A stretch of 56,209 bases of DNA. Source: Terriglobia bacterium. Its GTDB lineage: Bacteria > Acidobacteriota > Terriglobia > Bryobacterales > Bryobacteraceae. A program made the translations under genes and the position numbers. The stretch is from the NCBI GenBank assembly GCA_021325175.1, contig JAJPHS010000050.1:1-56209 (forward strand), given 5' to 3'. The notes below the pieces were generated by a model, which had not been told where the DNA came from, did not search any database, and was given only the letters and a program-made list of their open reading frames with translations. Positions 26,010-34,837 of this stretch are shown piece by piece. The number at the start of each line of letters is the position of its first letter. The stretch's first letter is position 1.

Positions 26010-28565
26010 ATGTTTCGAGCCGTTGATTTTGTGCTGGCGCTGGCGTTGCTGATTCTGTTAATGCCGCTGTTTTTGTTGATCGCGATTGCGGTGATGATCG
26101 ACTCGCCGGGCAATCCGTTTTTCCTCGCGACGCGCGTGGGCAAGGGGGGCAGGCCGTTTCGGATGTGGAAATTTCGAACCATGATCCGCGGCGGCGGCGG
26201 ATCGAACGTGACGGCGCGCAAGGATCCGCGCGTGACTCGCACCGGAAAATTTCTGCGCGCGACCAAGCTCGACGAGCTGCCGCAATTTATCAACGTTGTT
26301 CTGGGCGATATGAGCCTGGTGGGTCCAAGACCGGAATCGCCGGAGTTCACGAATCTTTATACGCCCGCGCAGCGTGAAGTGCTGAATGTGCGGCCGGGCG
26401 TCACGGGACGGGTCCAGCTTGCGATGAGCGATGAATCGGAGCTGATTCCGGAAGCGGACGCGGACGCTTTTTATGTCCAGCACCTGATGGATCGCAAGAT
26501 CAAAGCCGATCTCGAGTACCTCAAAATCCGCAGCTTCGGCAGCGATTTGTACATTTTGCTCTCGACGGCGGCGTACGTTATCTGCACGCTTTTCCGCGCG
26601 GCGGCATCCAGTCTGCCCGCCGGGCTGCGATCCGGCATCGGCGCGCTGGGCGGCCAGTGGACCGTTCCACTGTATCTGTTCTGCACGGCGGCGGCTTACT
26701 GGCTGGCGTGGCTGCTGCGATTCGACTTTCAGATCCCGGCATCGGAAAGGGTGCTGTTCCTTCCGGGGCTGGCCATCACGACCGCGGCGAAGCTGCTGGT
26801 GGCGCTGTGGATGGGACTGTATCTGGAGCGATGGTGGCGCTATCAGGGCTTGGCCGACGCGGCGCGGCTGCTGGGAATGAACATTGCCGGATCGCTGCTT
26901 TCCACCGTTTGCATTTACAGCTTCGCGCGCGCCGAATTTTCGCGGTCGATTTATTTTTTGGATCTTCTGGTTTGCATTCTGCTGACGGGCGGATCGCGGT
27001 TTTTCTTTCGGTTCGTGCGCGAGCTGACGACGGAGTGGATGCCGCAGCCCTCCGCCAAGGGACTGCTGATATACGGCGCGGGCGCGGCGGGAATCGAGCT
27101 GGCGCGCGAGGTTCGCCTGAATACTTCGCTCGGCTACAAGCTGATCGGATTCCTGGACGATGACGCACGAAAACACGGCGCGCGCCTGATGGGGCGGCCG
27201 ATTCTGGGCGGCGGCGAGGAGGCGAGGCGCGTGACCGAACAGTTGAAATCGGCGAAGCATCCGGTGCAGGAGATCGTGATCGCGATGCCGTCGGCGCACC
27301 CGAAGCAGCGCCGGCAGGCGCTGGAGCGCGCTCGCGCGGCGGGCGTTTCCTGCCGGATTCTGCCCGGTTTCGGCGACCTGATCAACGGAAATATTTCGCT
27401 GGCGCGCACGCGCGATATTCAAGTGGCCGACCTGCTGAGCCGGCCGCCGGTGGTGTTGAATCCGGAATCGGCGCAAAAGGCGCTGCGTGGGAAAACGGTG
27501 ATGGTCACCGGCGCCGCGGGCTCGATCGGCAGCGAGCTTTGCGCGCAACTGGCGCGGTTCGATCTGCGCCGCCTGATCGCGTTCGACGTGGCCGAAAGCC
27601 AGCTCTTCGCGCTTGAAGAAGGGCTGAGCGGAACGCTCGGGGGCGATCGCATGGTGATCGAAGTCGGCGATATTCGCGACCGGGAGCACGTCAAATCGGT
27701 GATCGATCGGTATGAAGTGAATACGATTTTTCACGCGGCCGCCTATAAGCACGTCCCGATGATGGAGCGGCAGGTTCGGGAGGCGGTGCGGAACAACGTG
27801 CTTGGCACCTGGATTGTCGCGCAAGCGGCCTGGCGCGGCGGCGTCTCCGATTTCGTGCTTATTTCGACCGATAAGGCGGTTCGCCCGACCAGCATCATGG
27901 GGCTGACCAAGCGCGTCGCGGAGCTTCTGGTTTCCGCTGCGCGCCCCGCCGCATCGGGCGATTCAACGCGTTTTTTGACGGTGCGATTCGGCAACGTGCT
28001 GCTCAGCAATGGAAGCGTGGTGCCGACGTTTCTGAAGCAGATCGCCGCCGGTGGTCCGGTGACGGTGACACATCCGCGCATGGAGCGTTATTTCACCACC
28101 GTGCAGGAGGCTGTGCAGCTTATTTTGCAGGCGCTCACCATCGGGCGCGGATCGGATATTTTTCTGCTGGATATGGGTAAGCCGGTTCGAATTGTGGATC
28201 TGGCGCGAAAAATGATCGAACGCGCGGGCTTGAGGCTGGGCGAAAACATCGAGCTCACTTACACGGGAATTCGTCCGGGCGAAAGATTGATGGAGGAGCT
28301 GACGCTGCCGGGCGAGACTTTTCTGGCGACGTCGAATCCGAAGATCCGGCGCTATGAGGGCAGCGTTCTTTCCTACGACAAAATCGTGCCGTGGGTCTAC
28401 GCGCTGAAGCGGCTGCTGCACAACGGCGAAAACGCCGAACTGATCCGCCACATGGCGGAGCTGGTTCCTGAGTACGAAGGCCGGGCGGCCGCGGCGGAGC
28501 CGCATCCGGTGGAACGGAGCGCGTTCGCTTCCGCCGAGCTCGTGCAAAGGACCAGCGCGGGATGA
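26010..28565 (+). CDS. Fusion: PglC-type phosphoglycosyl transferase plus PglF/FlaA1-type UDP-sugar 4,6-dehydratase
   Basis: 851-residue two-enzyme protein. Residues 1 to about 195 are a monotopic phosphoglycosyl transferase: reentrant helix VDFVLALALLILLMPLFLL, FRMWKFRTM, TKLDELPQFINVVLGDMS (catalytic Asp-Glu) and LVGPRPE. Residues from about 210 carry four membrane helices, a nucleotide-binding domain (LLIYGAGAAGIELAREV) and an extended-SDR dehydratase: VTGAAGSIGSELCAQL, HAAAYKHVPMME and STDKAVRPTSIMGLTKR, with Met in place of the usual catalytic Tyr, as in PglF-type enzymes. It would make a 4-keto-6-deoxy UDP-sugar and transfer the first sugar phosphate to undecaprenyl phosphate. Normally these are two genes. 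TGAGG precedes the ATG; the stop overlaps the next gene. Confidence 0.92.
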   Translation: MFRAVDFVLALALLILLMPLFLLIAIAVMIDSPGNPFFLATRVGKGGRPFRMWKFRTMIRGGGGSNVTARKDPRVTRTGKFLRATKLDELPQFINVVLGDMSLVGPRPESPEFTNLYTPAQREVLNVRPGVTGRVQLAMSDESELIPEADADAFYVQHLMDRKIKADLEYLKIRSFGSDLYILLSTAAYVICTLFRAAASSLPAGLRSGIGALGGQWTVPLYLFCTAAAYWLAWLLRFDFQIPASERVLFLPGLAITTAAKLLVALWMGLYLERWWRYQGLADAARLLGMNIAGSLLSTVCIYSFARAEFSRSIYFLDLLVCILLTGGSRFFFRFVRELTTEWMPQPSAKGLLIYGAGAAGIELAREVRLNTSLGYKLIGFLDDDARKHGARLMGRPILGGGEEARRVTEQLKSAKHPVQEIVIAMPSAHPKQRRQALERARAAGVSCRILPGFGDLINGNISLARTRDIQVADLLSRPPVVLNPESAQKALRGKTVMVTGAAGSIGSELCAQLARFDLRRLIAFDVAESQLFALEEGLSGTLGGDRMVIEVGDIRDREHVKSVIDRYEVNTIFHAAAYKHVPMMERQVREAVRNNVLGTWIVAQAAWRGGVSDFVLISTDKAVRPTSIMGLTKRVAELLVSAARPAASGDSTRFLTVRFGNVLLSNGSVVPTFLKQIAAGGPVTVTHPRMERYFTTVQEAVQLILQALTIGRGSDIFLLDMGKPVRIVDLARKMIERAGLRLGENIELTYTGIRPGERLMEELTLPGETFLATSNPKIRRYEGSVLSYDKIVPWVYALKRLLHNGENAELIRHMAELVPEYEGRAAAAEPHPVERSAFASAELVQRTSAG

Positions 28566-29821
28566 TCCGGTCCGCCGGGGGAGAAGCGAAGCAGGCGACG
28601 CGGCGCGGGAAGGCGTCCGAGCGCCGCCTTCGTGTGTTCATGATGGACCTGATGGCCATCGTGCCTTACTACACGGGCCATTTATGCGCGGCGCTGGAGT
28701 GCGAAAACGGAATCGATCTGTGGCTGGGATCGATCACGTATTATCTCGATCGCGGCTTTTTCCGGCGGCTGCATCTGCGAAATCGTCCGGGGCTGATGGA
28801 CGTGGTTTCGCGGATTCCGTTTGCGACGGCGCCGCGGCGGATTTTAAAGCTCGCCGAGTATCTGGCGAATCTCGCGGCGCTGGTGGGTCGATTTGTCATT
28901 CGCCCGCCGGACGTGCTTCACGTGCAATTTCTGCCGCTGGCCGGACGCGGGCTGCCGGTGGAGGAGTGGTTTCTGCGGCTCCTGCGCCGCCGCGGCGCGG
29001 CCATCATTTATACGGTTCACAACGTTTTGCCGCACGAAAACGGGGAAGGGCTTCGATCCACCTACCAGCGTCTTTACGCGCTGCCGGATCGTTTCATCTG
29101 CCACGATTCCTGCGCGCGGGATCGGCTCGCGGCCGAATTCGATGTACCGGCCGCGCGAATTTCCGTGATCCCGCATGGTGCTTTGTTCGATGAATGGCGC
29201 GATCCGAGTGTTGCGGAATCGCGGCGGCGGCTCGGTTTGCCGGAAGACCGCTGCGTCGTCCTGATGCAGGGCATTCTGCGGCCATATAAAGGATACGCGT
29301 TTCTGCTGGAGGCTTGGCGGAGAGTCGCGCGGCAGGCGGGCGCGCTGCTGGTGATCGCCGGAACCGGCGATCCGGATGTTCTGCGATCGATTACCCATCA
29401 GGTTCGCGATCTGGATCTGGCCGCGTCGGTCCGGCTGGAGCTGAAATTCGCGCCGCTCGACGTTGTGGATGCGTATTACCGCGCGGCGGACATTTTGGTT
29501 TATCCCTATTCGGCGGTTACGACCAGCGGCGCGCTGATGACCGGCATTGCGCACGGCAAGCCGATCGTTGCCACGAAGCTGCCCGCGTTTGAGCGAATCA
29601 TCCGCGATGGCGATAACGGTCTGATGGCCGAATTTGGGCGGGTCGACGAGCTTTCGGCTCAGCTCGTGAAGCTCATCGAGGATCCGGCGCTTCGCGCGGA
29701 CCTCGGCCGGGCGGCGCGGGAAACGTACAAAAAAGTTCCGCAATGGCCGGCGATCGCGCGAGCGACGCTTGAATCCTACCGGTGCGCGGTTCGAGAAAAA
29801 CATGAGCGCTTCCTTCACTGA
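28562..29821 (+). CDS. Glycosyltransferase, GT4-type
   Basis: 419-residue GT-B glycosyltransferase. The N-terminal half has FMMDLMAIVPYYTGHLCAAL and IIYTVHNVLPHE, which fits family-4 enzymes. The donor half has VVLMQGILRPYKGYAFLLEA, LLVIAGTGDP and YPYSAVTTSGALMTGIAHGK with the nucleotide-binding acidic/aliphatic pattern. The ATG overlaps the preceding stop; an internal Met after about 25 charged residues is a possible alternative start. Role in repeat-unit assembly is by context. Confidence 0.88.
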   Translation: MIRSAGGEAKQATRRGKASERRLRVFMMDLMAIVPYYTGHLCAALECENGIDLWLGSITYYLDRGFFRRLHLRNRPGLMDVVSRIPFATAPRRILKLAEYLANLAALVGRFVIRPPDVLHVQFLPLAGRGLPVEEWFLRLLRRRGAAIIYTVHNVLPHENGEGLRSTYQRLYALPDRFICHDSCARDRLAAEFDVPAARISVIPHGALFDEWRDPSVAESRRRLGLPEDRCVVLMQGILRPYKGYAFLLEAWRRVARQAGALLVIAGTGDPDVLRSITHQVRDLDLAASVRLELKFAPLDVVDAYYRAADILVYPYSAVTTSGALMTGIAHGKPIVATKLPAFERIIRDGDNGLMAEFGRVDELSAQLVKLIEDPALRADLGRAARETYKKVPQWPAIARATLESYRCAVREKHERFLH

Positions 29822-31316
29822 GACTTCGCGCGAGCTGCGCAACCTGCTGCGGCAATCCTCGCATTATGGATTGGGGCTGCTGGGCAATCTCGCGCTGGGC
29901 TTCGTTTCTTTTCCGGTTTTCACGCGCGTTTTTTCGGTGGCCGATTACGGCCTGATCGATCTGACGCAGAAAACGCTTCTGTTCGCGACGGCGTTCTCCA
30001 AGGCGGGGCTGCAAAACTCCGCGCTGCGCTTTTATGACGCTCCGGCGTTCCGCGCGGATTTCGAGAAGGCGCGGCAATATTACTCGACCATGTTTTTCGG
30101 CGTGGTGAGCACGGCGGTGATCGCGACGGCGGCTTTCTCGGCGGGCATCGGCCTGATCCCCGCGTCTTTTCTGGATGGTCCGCTGGGTTCGATTCTGCGC
30201 CTCGGCGCGATTCTGATTTTTCTCCGGTCCTTGCAGTCGATTCTGTGGTCGTTCATGCGGATCGAGGAGCGGACCAAAGCTTATAACCTCATTTCACTGG
30301 CGATGCGGATCGCGACGTTTCTGGCGGTGTGCGCGTGTTTGCCGTGGATGGGCAAGTCGGTGCGGACTTACTACTCGGCGACGATCGCGGTCGAGTCGGC
30401 GTTTGTCGCGGCGATTTGCGTTTTCCTGTTGCGCCGCGGCGCGCTCCAGCCGGGACGCTTCGATCGAAAGCTTTTTCTGGCGGCGCTGGCGTTCGGATCG
30501 CCGCTGATCGTGCAGGAGGTTGCGGGCGTGCTGCTCGAATCCGGCGATCGGGCGCTGGTGCTGCATTACCTGGGAGCCGGCTCGCTGGGATTTTATTCGG
30601 TGGCTTACGGGCTTTCAAACTACATCAACAATTTTCTGATCACGCCGCTCGGCCTGGCGATTCTGCCGATTTATATGCGCATCTGGACGGCGGAAGGACC
30701 GGAAAAAACGGTCGCTTTTTTGAGCGATGCGCTGGACTGGTTCCTGATGGCTGGATTTTGCGTATTGGCGGTCGCATCGCTGGCGGCGCACGACGCGGTG
30801 CTGCTGCTGGCGTCGCCGAAATATCGCGGCGCGGATCAACTGATGCCTCTGATCGTCGCCGGGCTGCTGCTCTATACGACGCACGTTTTTCTGAACGCGG
30901 GTCTGGTGATCTACAAGCAGACGCGGCGGATGGCGATGATTCTCGGCTGGTCTGCCGTGGTGAATATTACGCTCAATTGTTTGCTTCTGCCGCGAATCGG
31001 GCTGCGCGCCGCGGCGTTGGCTTCGCTGATCGGCTACGCGACATGCATCGGCCTGCTGCTTCGCGTCTCCGGCAAGACGATGCGGCTGCGGATTCGCGCC
31101 GCGGCGGTCGTCCGCTATTCTGTCGTGGCGATCGTGACATTTTTAGCCGTTTCTCACCTGGATTTTCGATCCTCGTTCTGGAACACATTCGGAAAGGCGA
31201 GCCTCGGAACGCTGGTCTATGTGGTTTTGATGCTTGTGCTCGATCAACGCGTGCGCACGCTCGCACGGCGAGTGCTTCATCGATCGGCGGCGCGCGAAGC
31301 CGCGATGGCTGCTTGA
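29802..31316 (+). CDS. Oligosaccharide flippase (Wzx/MATE-MurJ superfamily)
   Basis: 504-residue membrane protein with 12-14 predicted helices. The N-terminus LRQSSHYGLGLLGNLALGFV and FPVFTRVFSVADYGLIDLTQ is the family's first-helix signature. Later, LIVQEVAGVLLESGDRALVLHYLGAGSLGFYSVAYGLSNYI is typical of Wzx. It would flip undecaprenyl-linked repeat units to the periplasm. ATG 29802 is chosen because the longer open frame upstream lies inside the glycosyltransferase gene and adds no membrane sequence; the overlap is 20 bases. Confidence 0.9.
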   Translation: MSASFTETSRELRNLLRQSSHYGLGLLGNLALGFVSFPVFTRVFSVADYGLIDLTQKTLLFATAFSKAGLQNSALRFYDAPAFRADFEKARQYYSTMFFGVVSTAVIATAAFSAGIGLIPASFLDGPLGSILRLGAILIFLRSLQSILWSFMRIEERTKAYNLISLAMRIATFLAVCACLPWMGKSVRTYYSATIAVESAFVAAICVFLLRRGALQPGRFDRKLFLAALAFGSPLIVQEVAGVLLESGDRALVLHYLGAGSLGFYSVAYGLSNYINNFLITPLGLAILPIYMRIWTAEGPEKTVAFLSDALDWFLMAGFCVLAVASLAAHDAVLLLASPKYRGADQLMPLIVAGLLLYTTHVFLNAGLVIYKQTRRMAMILGWSAVVNITLNCLLLPRIGLRAAALASLIGYATCIGLLLRVSGKTMRLRIRAAAVVRYSVVAIVTFLAVSHLDFRSSFWNTFGKASLGTLVYVVLMLVLDQRVRTLARRVLHRSAAREAAMAA

Positions 31317-31323
31317 AAAAACC

Positions 31324-32916
31324 ATGATTCGAATCTTGTTTGCATTCTTGTGGCCGGCGATCGTTCTATCAGGACAGCCGCGGATTTTTTTCACCGATCT
31401 CGAAAGCGGTCCCAAGACGGGCGGCGAAAATAATCAGGGAGCGTTCGTCACGATCCACGGAAGCGGCTTCGGCGATGGCGATGAACGCGCGCGAGTCACC
31501 ATCGGCGGCGGAGTCGCAGCGTCGTATCGCATCTGGACGGCATCGAAAATCGTCATTCAACTTGGCGCGGCCGCGGCGACGGGGGACATTCTGGTGACGA
31601 CCGCGGCGGGAACATCCAATCCCGCGCCGTTCACCGTGCGCGGCGGCAACATCTACTTTGTCGCGCGCAGCGGCAAGGATTCGAACCGCGGAACTTTCAC
31701 CTCGCCGTGGCGGACGATTTTGAAGGCGAAGAACTCGATCAAAGCGGGAGATATCGCCTACGTCGAGGACGGCGTCAATCAGACATCCGATGATGGCGAA
31801 GGCTGGAGCTCGTGTCTTACCATTGGCGGAACCGGCGGAGCGCCGGGGCTGCCAGCGGCTCTGGTCGCCTATCCGGGCGCAACGGCGATCATCGGCGCAA
31901 CAGGCGCCTGCCCCAGCGCCATCCGAACCAAAGGCTACGGCGAATCGCATTGGGTTCTCGCCGGATTCGTGCTGCGCGGCGGCGGCGCGGGCCTGGCAAT
32001 CGCCCAGGGCGACGATTGGCGAGTGATCGCGAACGATATTTCCTGCCCCGATGGCGACGGCGCGTCGGGATGCGTCGAAACCAGCCAGAGCAGCAACTGG
32101 AAATTCCTGGGCAATCGCATCCACGATGCGGGGAAACCGAACGCATCCGCGCTTTATCACGGCGTTTATTTTTCGACCGACAGCAATCATCTGGATGTGG
32201 GATGGAACATCATCGAAAATGTCCACGGCTGCCGCGGGCTGCAAATTCATTCCTCGCCGCTTCAGGGCGGAGGCGCGTCCGATCCGACCGGGCGGAATCA
32301 GTTTGACCTGAAGATTCACGACAACATCATTCACGATACGCAGTGCGATGGAATTGTATTGGCGACGGTCGATCCCTCGCGCGGCGCGATCGAGATTTAC
32401 AACAATCTCATCTACAATGCCGGCAAAGGACCGGACAATCCCGAACACTCCGGCTCCTGGAGCTGCATTTGTCTGCCGGGCTGGGGAGATGCATCGGCGA
32501 AAGGCGCGATCGACGTCCATGACAACACGCTGTACAACTGCGGCGGGTTCGCGAATCCGCCGTACAGGAACGCCCGCGCGGCGGTGCTGAATGGCGGGGG
32601 GAATCCGAATCTGGCGATCCGGCTCCGCAACAACATTATTGTTTCGCGCGGCGGCGTTCCCTACGTGATCGCGTACGAAGCGTCGGGACGGATGTGCGCG
32701 GATCGCGGCGATTGCAAGGGCGTGACCGGCGCGCGCAATCTTTTTTTCGGAAACGGCGGCGCGCCGGCGATTCCGGGCCTGACGCAGTCGATCAGCCGGG
32801 ACCCGCTGTTCATCGATCCGGCAAAGGGCGATTTTCACTTGCGCCCGAACAGCCCCGCTCGCGATCTGGGAGCGTTTCCACTCGCGGATCATATCGAAGG
32901 TTCACGGTCGCATTAA
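31324..32916 (+). CDS. Secreted IPT/TIG plus right-handed beta-helix protein (short paralogue)
   Basis: 530-residue secreted protein: signal peptide (about 1-17), IPT/TIG domain (about 18-105, beginning RIFFTDLESGP and GGENNQG), then a beta-helix to the C-terminus. It shares long blocks with the proteins at 11977 and 37226 (GVYFSTDSNH, NVHGCRG, IHSSPL, HDTQCDGI, AGKGPDNPEHSGSWSCIC). It lacks any C-terminal extra domain, so it represents the core unit of the family. It sits between the flippase and glycosyltransferase genes on the same strand and is probably co-transcribed, which ties the family to EPS production. No catalytic residue is assignable. Confidence 0.87.
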   Translation: MIRILFAFLWPAIVLSGQPRIFFTDLESGPKTGGENNQGAFVTIHGSGFGDGDERARVTIGGGVAASYRIWTASKIVIQLGAAAATGDILVTTAAGTSNPAPFTVRGGNIYFVARSGKDSNRGTFTSPWRTILKAKNSIKAGDIAYVEDGVNQTSDDGEGWSSCLTIGGTGGAPGLPAALVAYPGATAIIGATGACPSAIRTKGYGESHWVLAGFVLRGGGAGLAIAQGDDWRVIANDISCPDGDGASGCVETSQSSNWKFLGNRIHDAGKPNASALYHGVYFSTDSNHLDVGWNIIENVHGCRGLQIHSSPLQGGGASDPTGRNQFDLKIHDNIIHDTQCDGIVLATVDPSRGAIEIYNNLIYNAGKGPDNPEHSGSWSCICLPGWGDASAKGAIDVHDNTLYNCGGFANPPYRNARAAVLNGGGNPNLAIRLRNNIIVSRGGVPYVIAYEASGRMCADRGDCKGVTGARNLFFGNGGAPAIPGLTQSISRDPLFIDPAKGDFHLRPNSPARDLGAFPLADHIEGSRSH

Positions 32917-32919
32917 CTC

Positions 32920-33849
32920 ATGCCGAGAATCGCCGTCATCATTCCGGCCTACAACGCCGCGCCGTATTTGCCGCTCGCCTTGAACAGCCTGCTTCGCCAG
33001 AGCTATCGCGACTGGGAAGCGGTGGTGGTGGACGATGGCAGCACCGACGGGACCGCCGCGTTGATGCAGGGGCGCGACTGGGGTCCGAAGATCCGTTATC
33101 TGTTCCAGGCGAATCGCGGCGCGGCGGCCGCGCGGAATACGGGCATTCAGGCGTCGGATAGCGATCTGATCGCGCTGCTCGATGCCGACGATATTTTTCT
33201 TGAGCCGCGTCTGGAGCGCGGCGCCGCTGTTCTGGAGGCGGACCGCGGCGCCGGCCTGGTTCACGCCAACATTGCGATGATCGGCTCCTCCGGCGAGTTT
33301 CTTCAATCGCGAAAATTTCCGGAAAAATATCTTTCGGGCAGGATTGCGAGGCATATTTATCGCCGCCGCGCGCGCATCGCGCCATCCACCGTGCTTTTTC
33401 GCCGAGCCTGTGTCGAGCGCGCCGGACTTTTCGACGAGACGCTGCGCGTCAGTGAAGATCGCGACCTGTGGTTCCGCATCGCGCGGCATTACCGGTTCGT
33501 CTATCTGCCGGAGGTGCTGGCGTATTATCGGCGGCTGCCGACATCGCTCACCGGAAAGATCGATCGCGTTGTGGAATATCAGCTCGCTTTTATCGGCAAG
33601 CACCGCGAATCCGGCGTTCGCGGCGCTCTCGATTTTCATCTCGCCTACGGCAGCATTTGCCGCGAAATGGGCGATGCGCTATTCAATGCGCGGGACCGGC
33701 GCGCGGCGCTGGGCTGGTATGGAAAAGCGCTCGCCCATCAACCGAATCTCAAAAATCTTTATATGACGCTCCGCGGCGCGCTCAAATTGGCCGCGTCCGG
33801 AGCGGGAGAAGAACATGCTCACGGCGAGCGTAATCATTCCGACGTTTAA
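32920..33849 (+). CDS. Glycosyltransferase, GT2-type
   Basis: 309-residue GT-A glycosyltransferase. IAVIIPAYNAAPYLPLALNS opens the fold, VVVDDGSTDGT binds nucleotide, and LLDADDIFLEPRL carries the DXD-type metal site (DAD). ATVLF-type acceptor segment SEDRDLWFRIARHYRF matches the ED-motif region. The tail contains a short TPR-like helix pair (DRRAALGWYGKALAHQPNLK). It overlaps the next glycosyltransferase gene by 35 bases. Confidence 0.9.
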   Translation: MPRIAVIIPAYNAAPYLPLALNSLLRQSYRDWEAVVVDDGSTDGTAALMQGRDWGPKIRYLFQANRGAAAARNTGIQASDSDLIALLDADDIFLEPRLERGAAVLEADRGAGLVHANIAMIGSSGEFLQSRKFPEKYLSGRIARHIYRRRARIAPSTVLFRRACVERAGLFDETLRVSEDRDLWFRIARHYRFVYLPEVLAYYRRLPTSLTGKIDRVVEYQLAFIGKHRESGVRGALDFHLAYGSICREMGDALFNARDRRAALGWYGKALAHQPNLKNLYMTLRGALKLAASGAGEEHAHGERNHSDV

Positions 33850-34822
33850 TCGCGCGCATCTCATCCGCCGCGCCTTGGGCTCGGTGCTACCGCAAATCGC
33901 GGCGGAGGACGAGGTGATCGTCGTCGACGACGGATCAAGCGATGCGACCGAAGCCGTGGTCCGGAGTCTCGCTCATCCGCGGGTGCGTTACGTCCGCCAG
34001 GCGAACGCGGGCGCGGGCGCGGCTCGCAATCGCGGAGTTCGCGAATCGCAAGGCGCGCTGGTTGCGTTTCTTGATTCCGATGATGAGTGGCTGCCGGGCA
34101 AGCTCGAATTACAGCGGCGTTTCATGGCGGCCCGCAGCGACGTTCTTTTCTGCTTTACCGATTTTACCCGCGAAATGGGATTTCGCCAGAACCGCTCCAT
34201 CCGCTACTGGAGCGGCGATCCGCGTCCGTGGGCGGAGGTCTTCGGGCCCGCGCAGGCGTACTCGGAGCTGGCGCGGCCGCCCGAGGAAATCGGCGACTGC
34301 GAAACCTACAGCGGCGACATCTACCTGGAAGAGATGCGCCGCAACTACATTCTGACCAGTTGCCTGATGGCGCGCCGCCGCGAGGCCGCCGACGCGCTGC
34401 ACTTCGGCGAATCGCTGCGAACCTTCGAGGATTGGGAGTGCTTCGGCCGGCTTGCCGGGCGCGGGCCGGCGGGATTTCTGAATTGCGAAACGGCGATTCA
34501 GTGGGCCCATGCGGGCCCCAGGCTCACCGATGCCGATTTGTTTGCATGCGCGGAATCGCGGCTCGCGATCCTGGAGCATGTTTGGGGGCGCGACGATGCG
34601 TTTCTGCGGAATCATGGCGATGAATTCCGGCGGCTGGTCCGGCAGCAGACGCTTCTGAAAATTCGCGGATTATTGGTTCTCGGCCGCGCCCGCCAGGCTC
34701 GGCGCGTTCTTCGCCAGGTCGACGGGCCGCCGGCGATCTATCGCGCTCTGTCGCGGCTGCCCGGAGGGCTGCTGGCGCGATTGCTGCGCCTTCGCCGGCG
34801 CCTGCATCGCGATGCCAGATGA
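33815..34822 (+). CDS. Glycosyltransferase, GT2-type
   Basis: 335-residue GT-A glycosyltransferase. SVIIPTFNRAHLIRRALGSV, EVIVVDDGSSDAT and GALVAFLDSDDEWLPGKLEL show the fold and the metal site (DSD). TFEDWECFGRLAGRGP holds the catalytic ED region. GGAGAAG lies 4-5 bases before the ATG, inside the previous gene, supporting this start. The C-terminal helices are Arg/Leu-rich. The donor sugar is unknown. Confidence 0.9.
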   Translation: MLTASVIIPTFNRAHLIRRALGSVLPQIAAEDEVIVVDDGSSDATEAVVRSLAHPRVRYVRQANAGAGAARNRGVRESQGALVAFLDSDDEWLPGKLELQRRFMAARSDVLFCFTDFTREMGFRQNRSIRYWSGDPRPWAEVFGPAQAYSELARPPEEIGDCETYSGDIYLEEMRRNYILTSCLMARRREAADALHFGESLRTFEDWECFGRLAGRGPAGFLNCETAIQWAHAGPRLTDADLFACAESRLAILEHVWGRDDAFLRNHGDEFRRLVRQQTLLKIRGLLVLGRARQARRVLRQVDGPPAIYRALSRLPGGLLARLLRLRRRLHRDAR

Positions 34823-34837
34823 ACTTGTATTCACACA

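Noticed and set aside
26058-27824. 588-codon minus-strand open frame opposite the PglC-PglF fusion
   Set aside because: The + strand shows both full active-site sets; the minus frame has shadow composition only.
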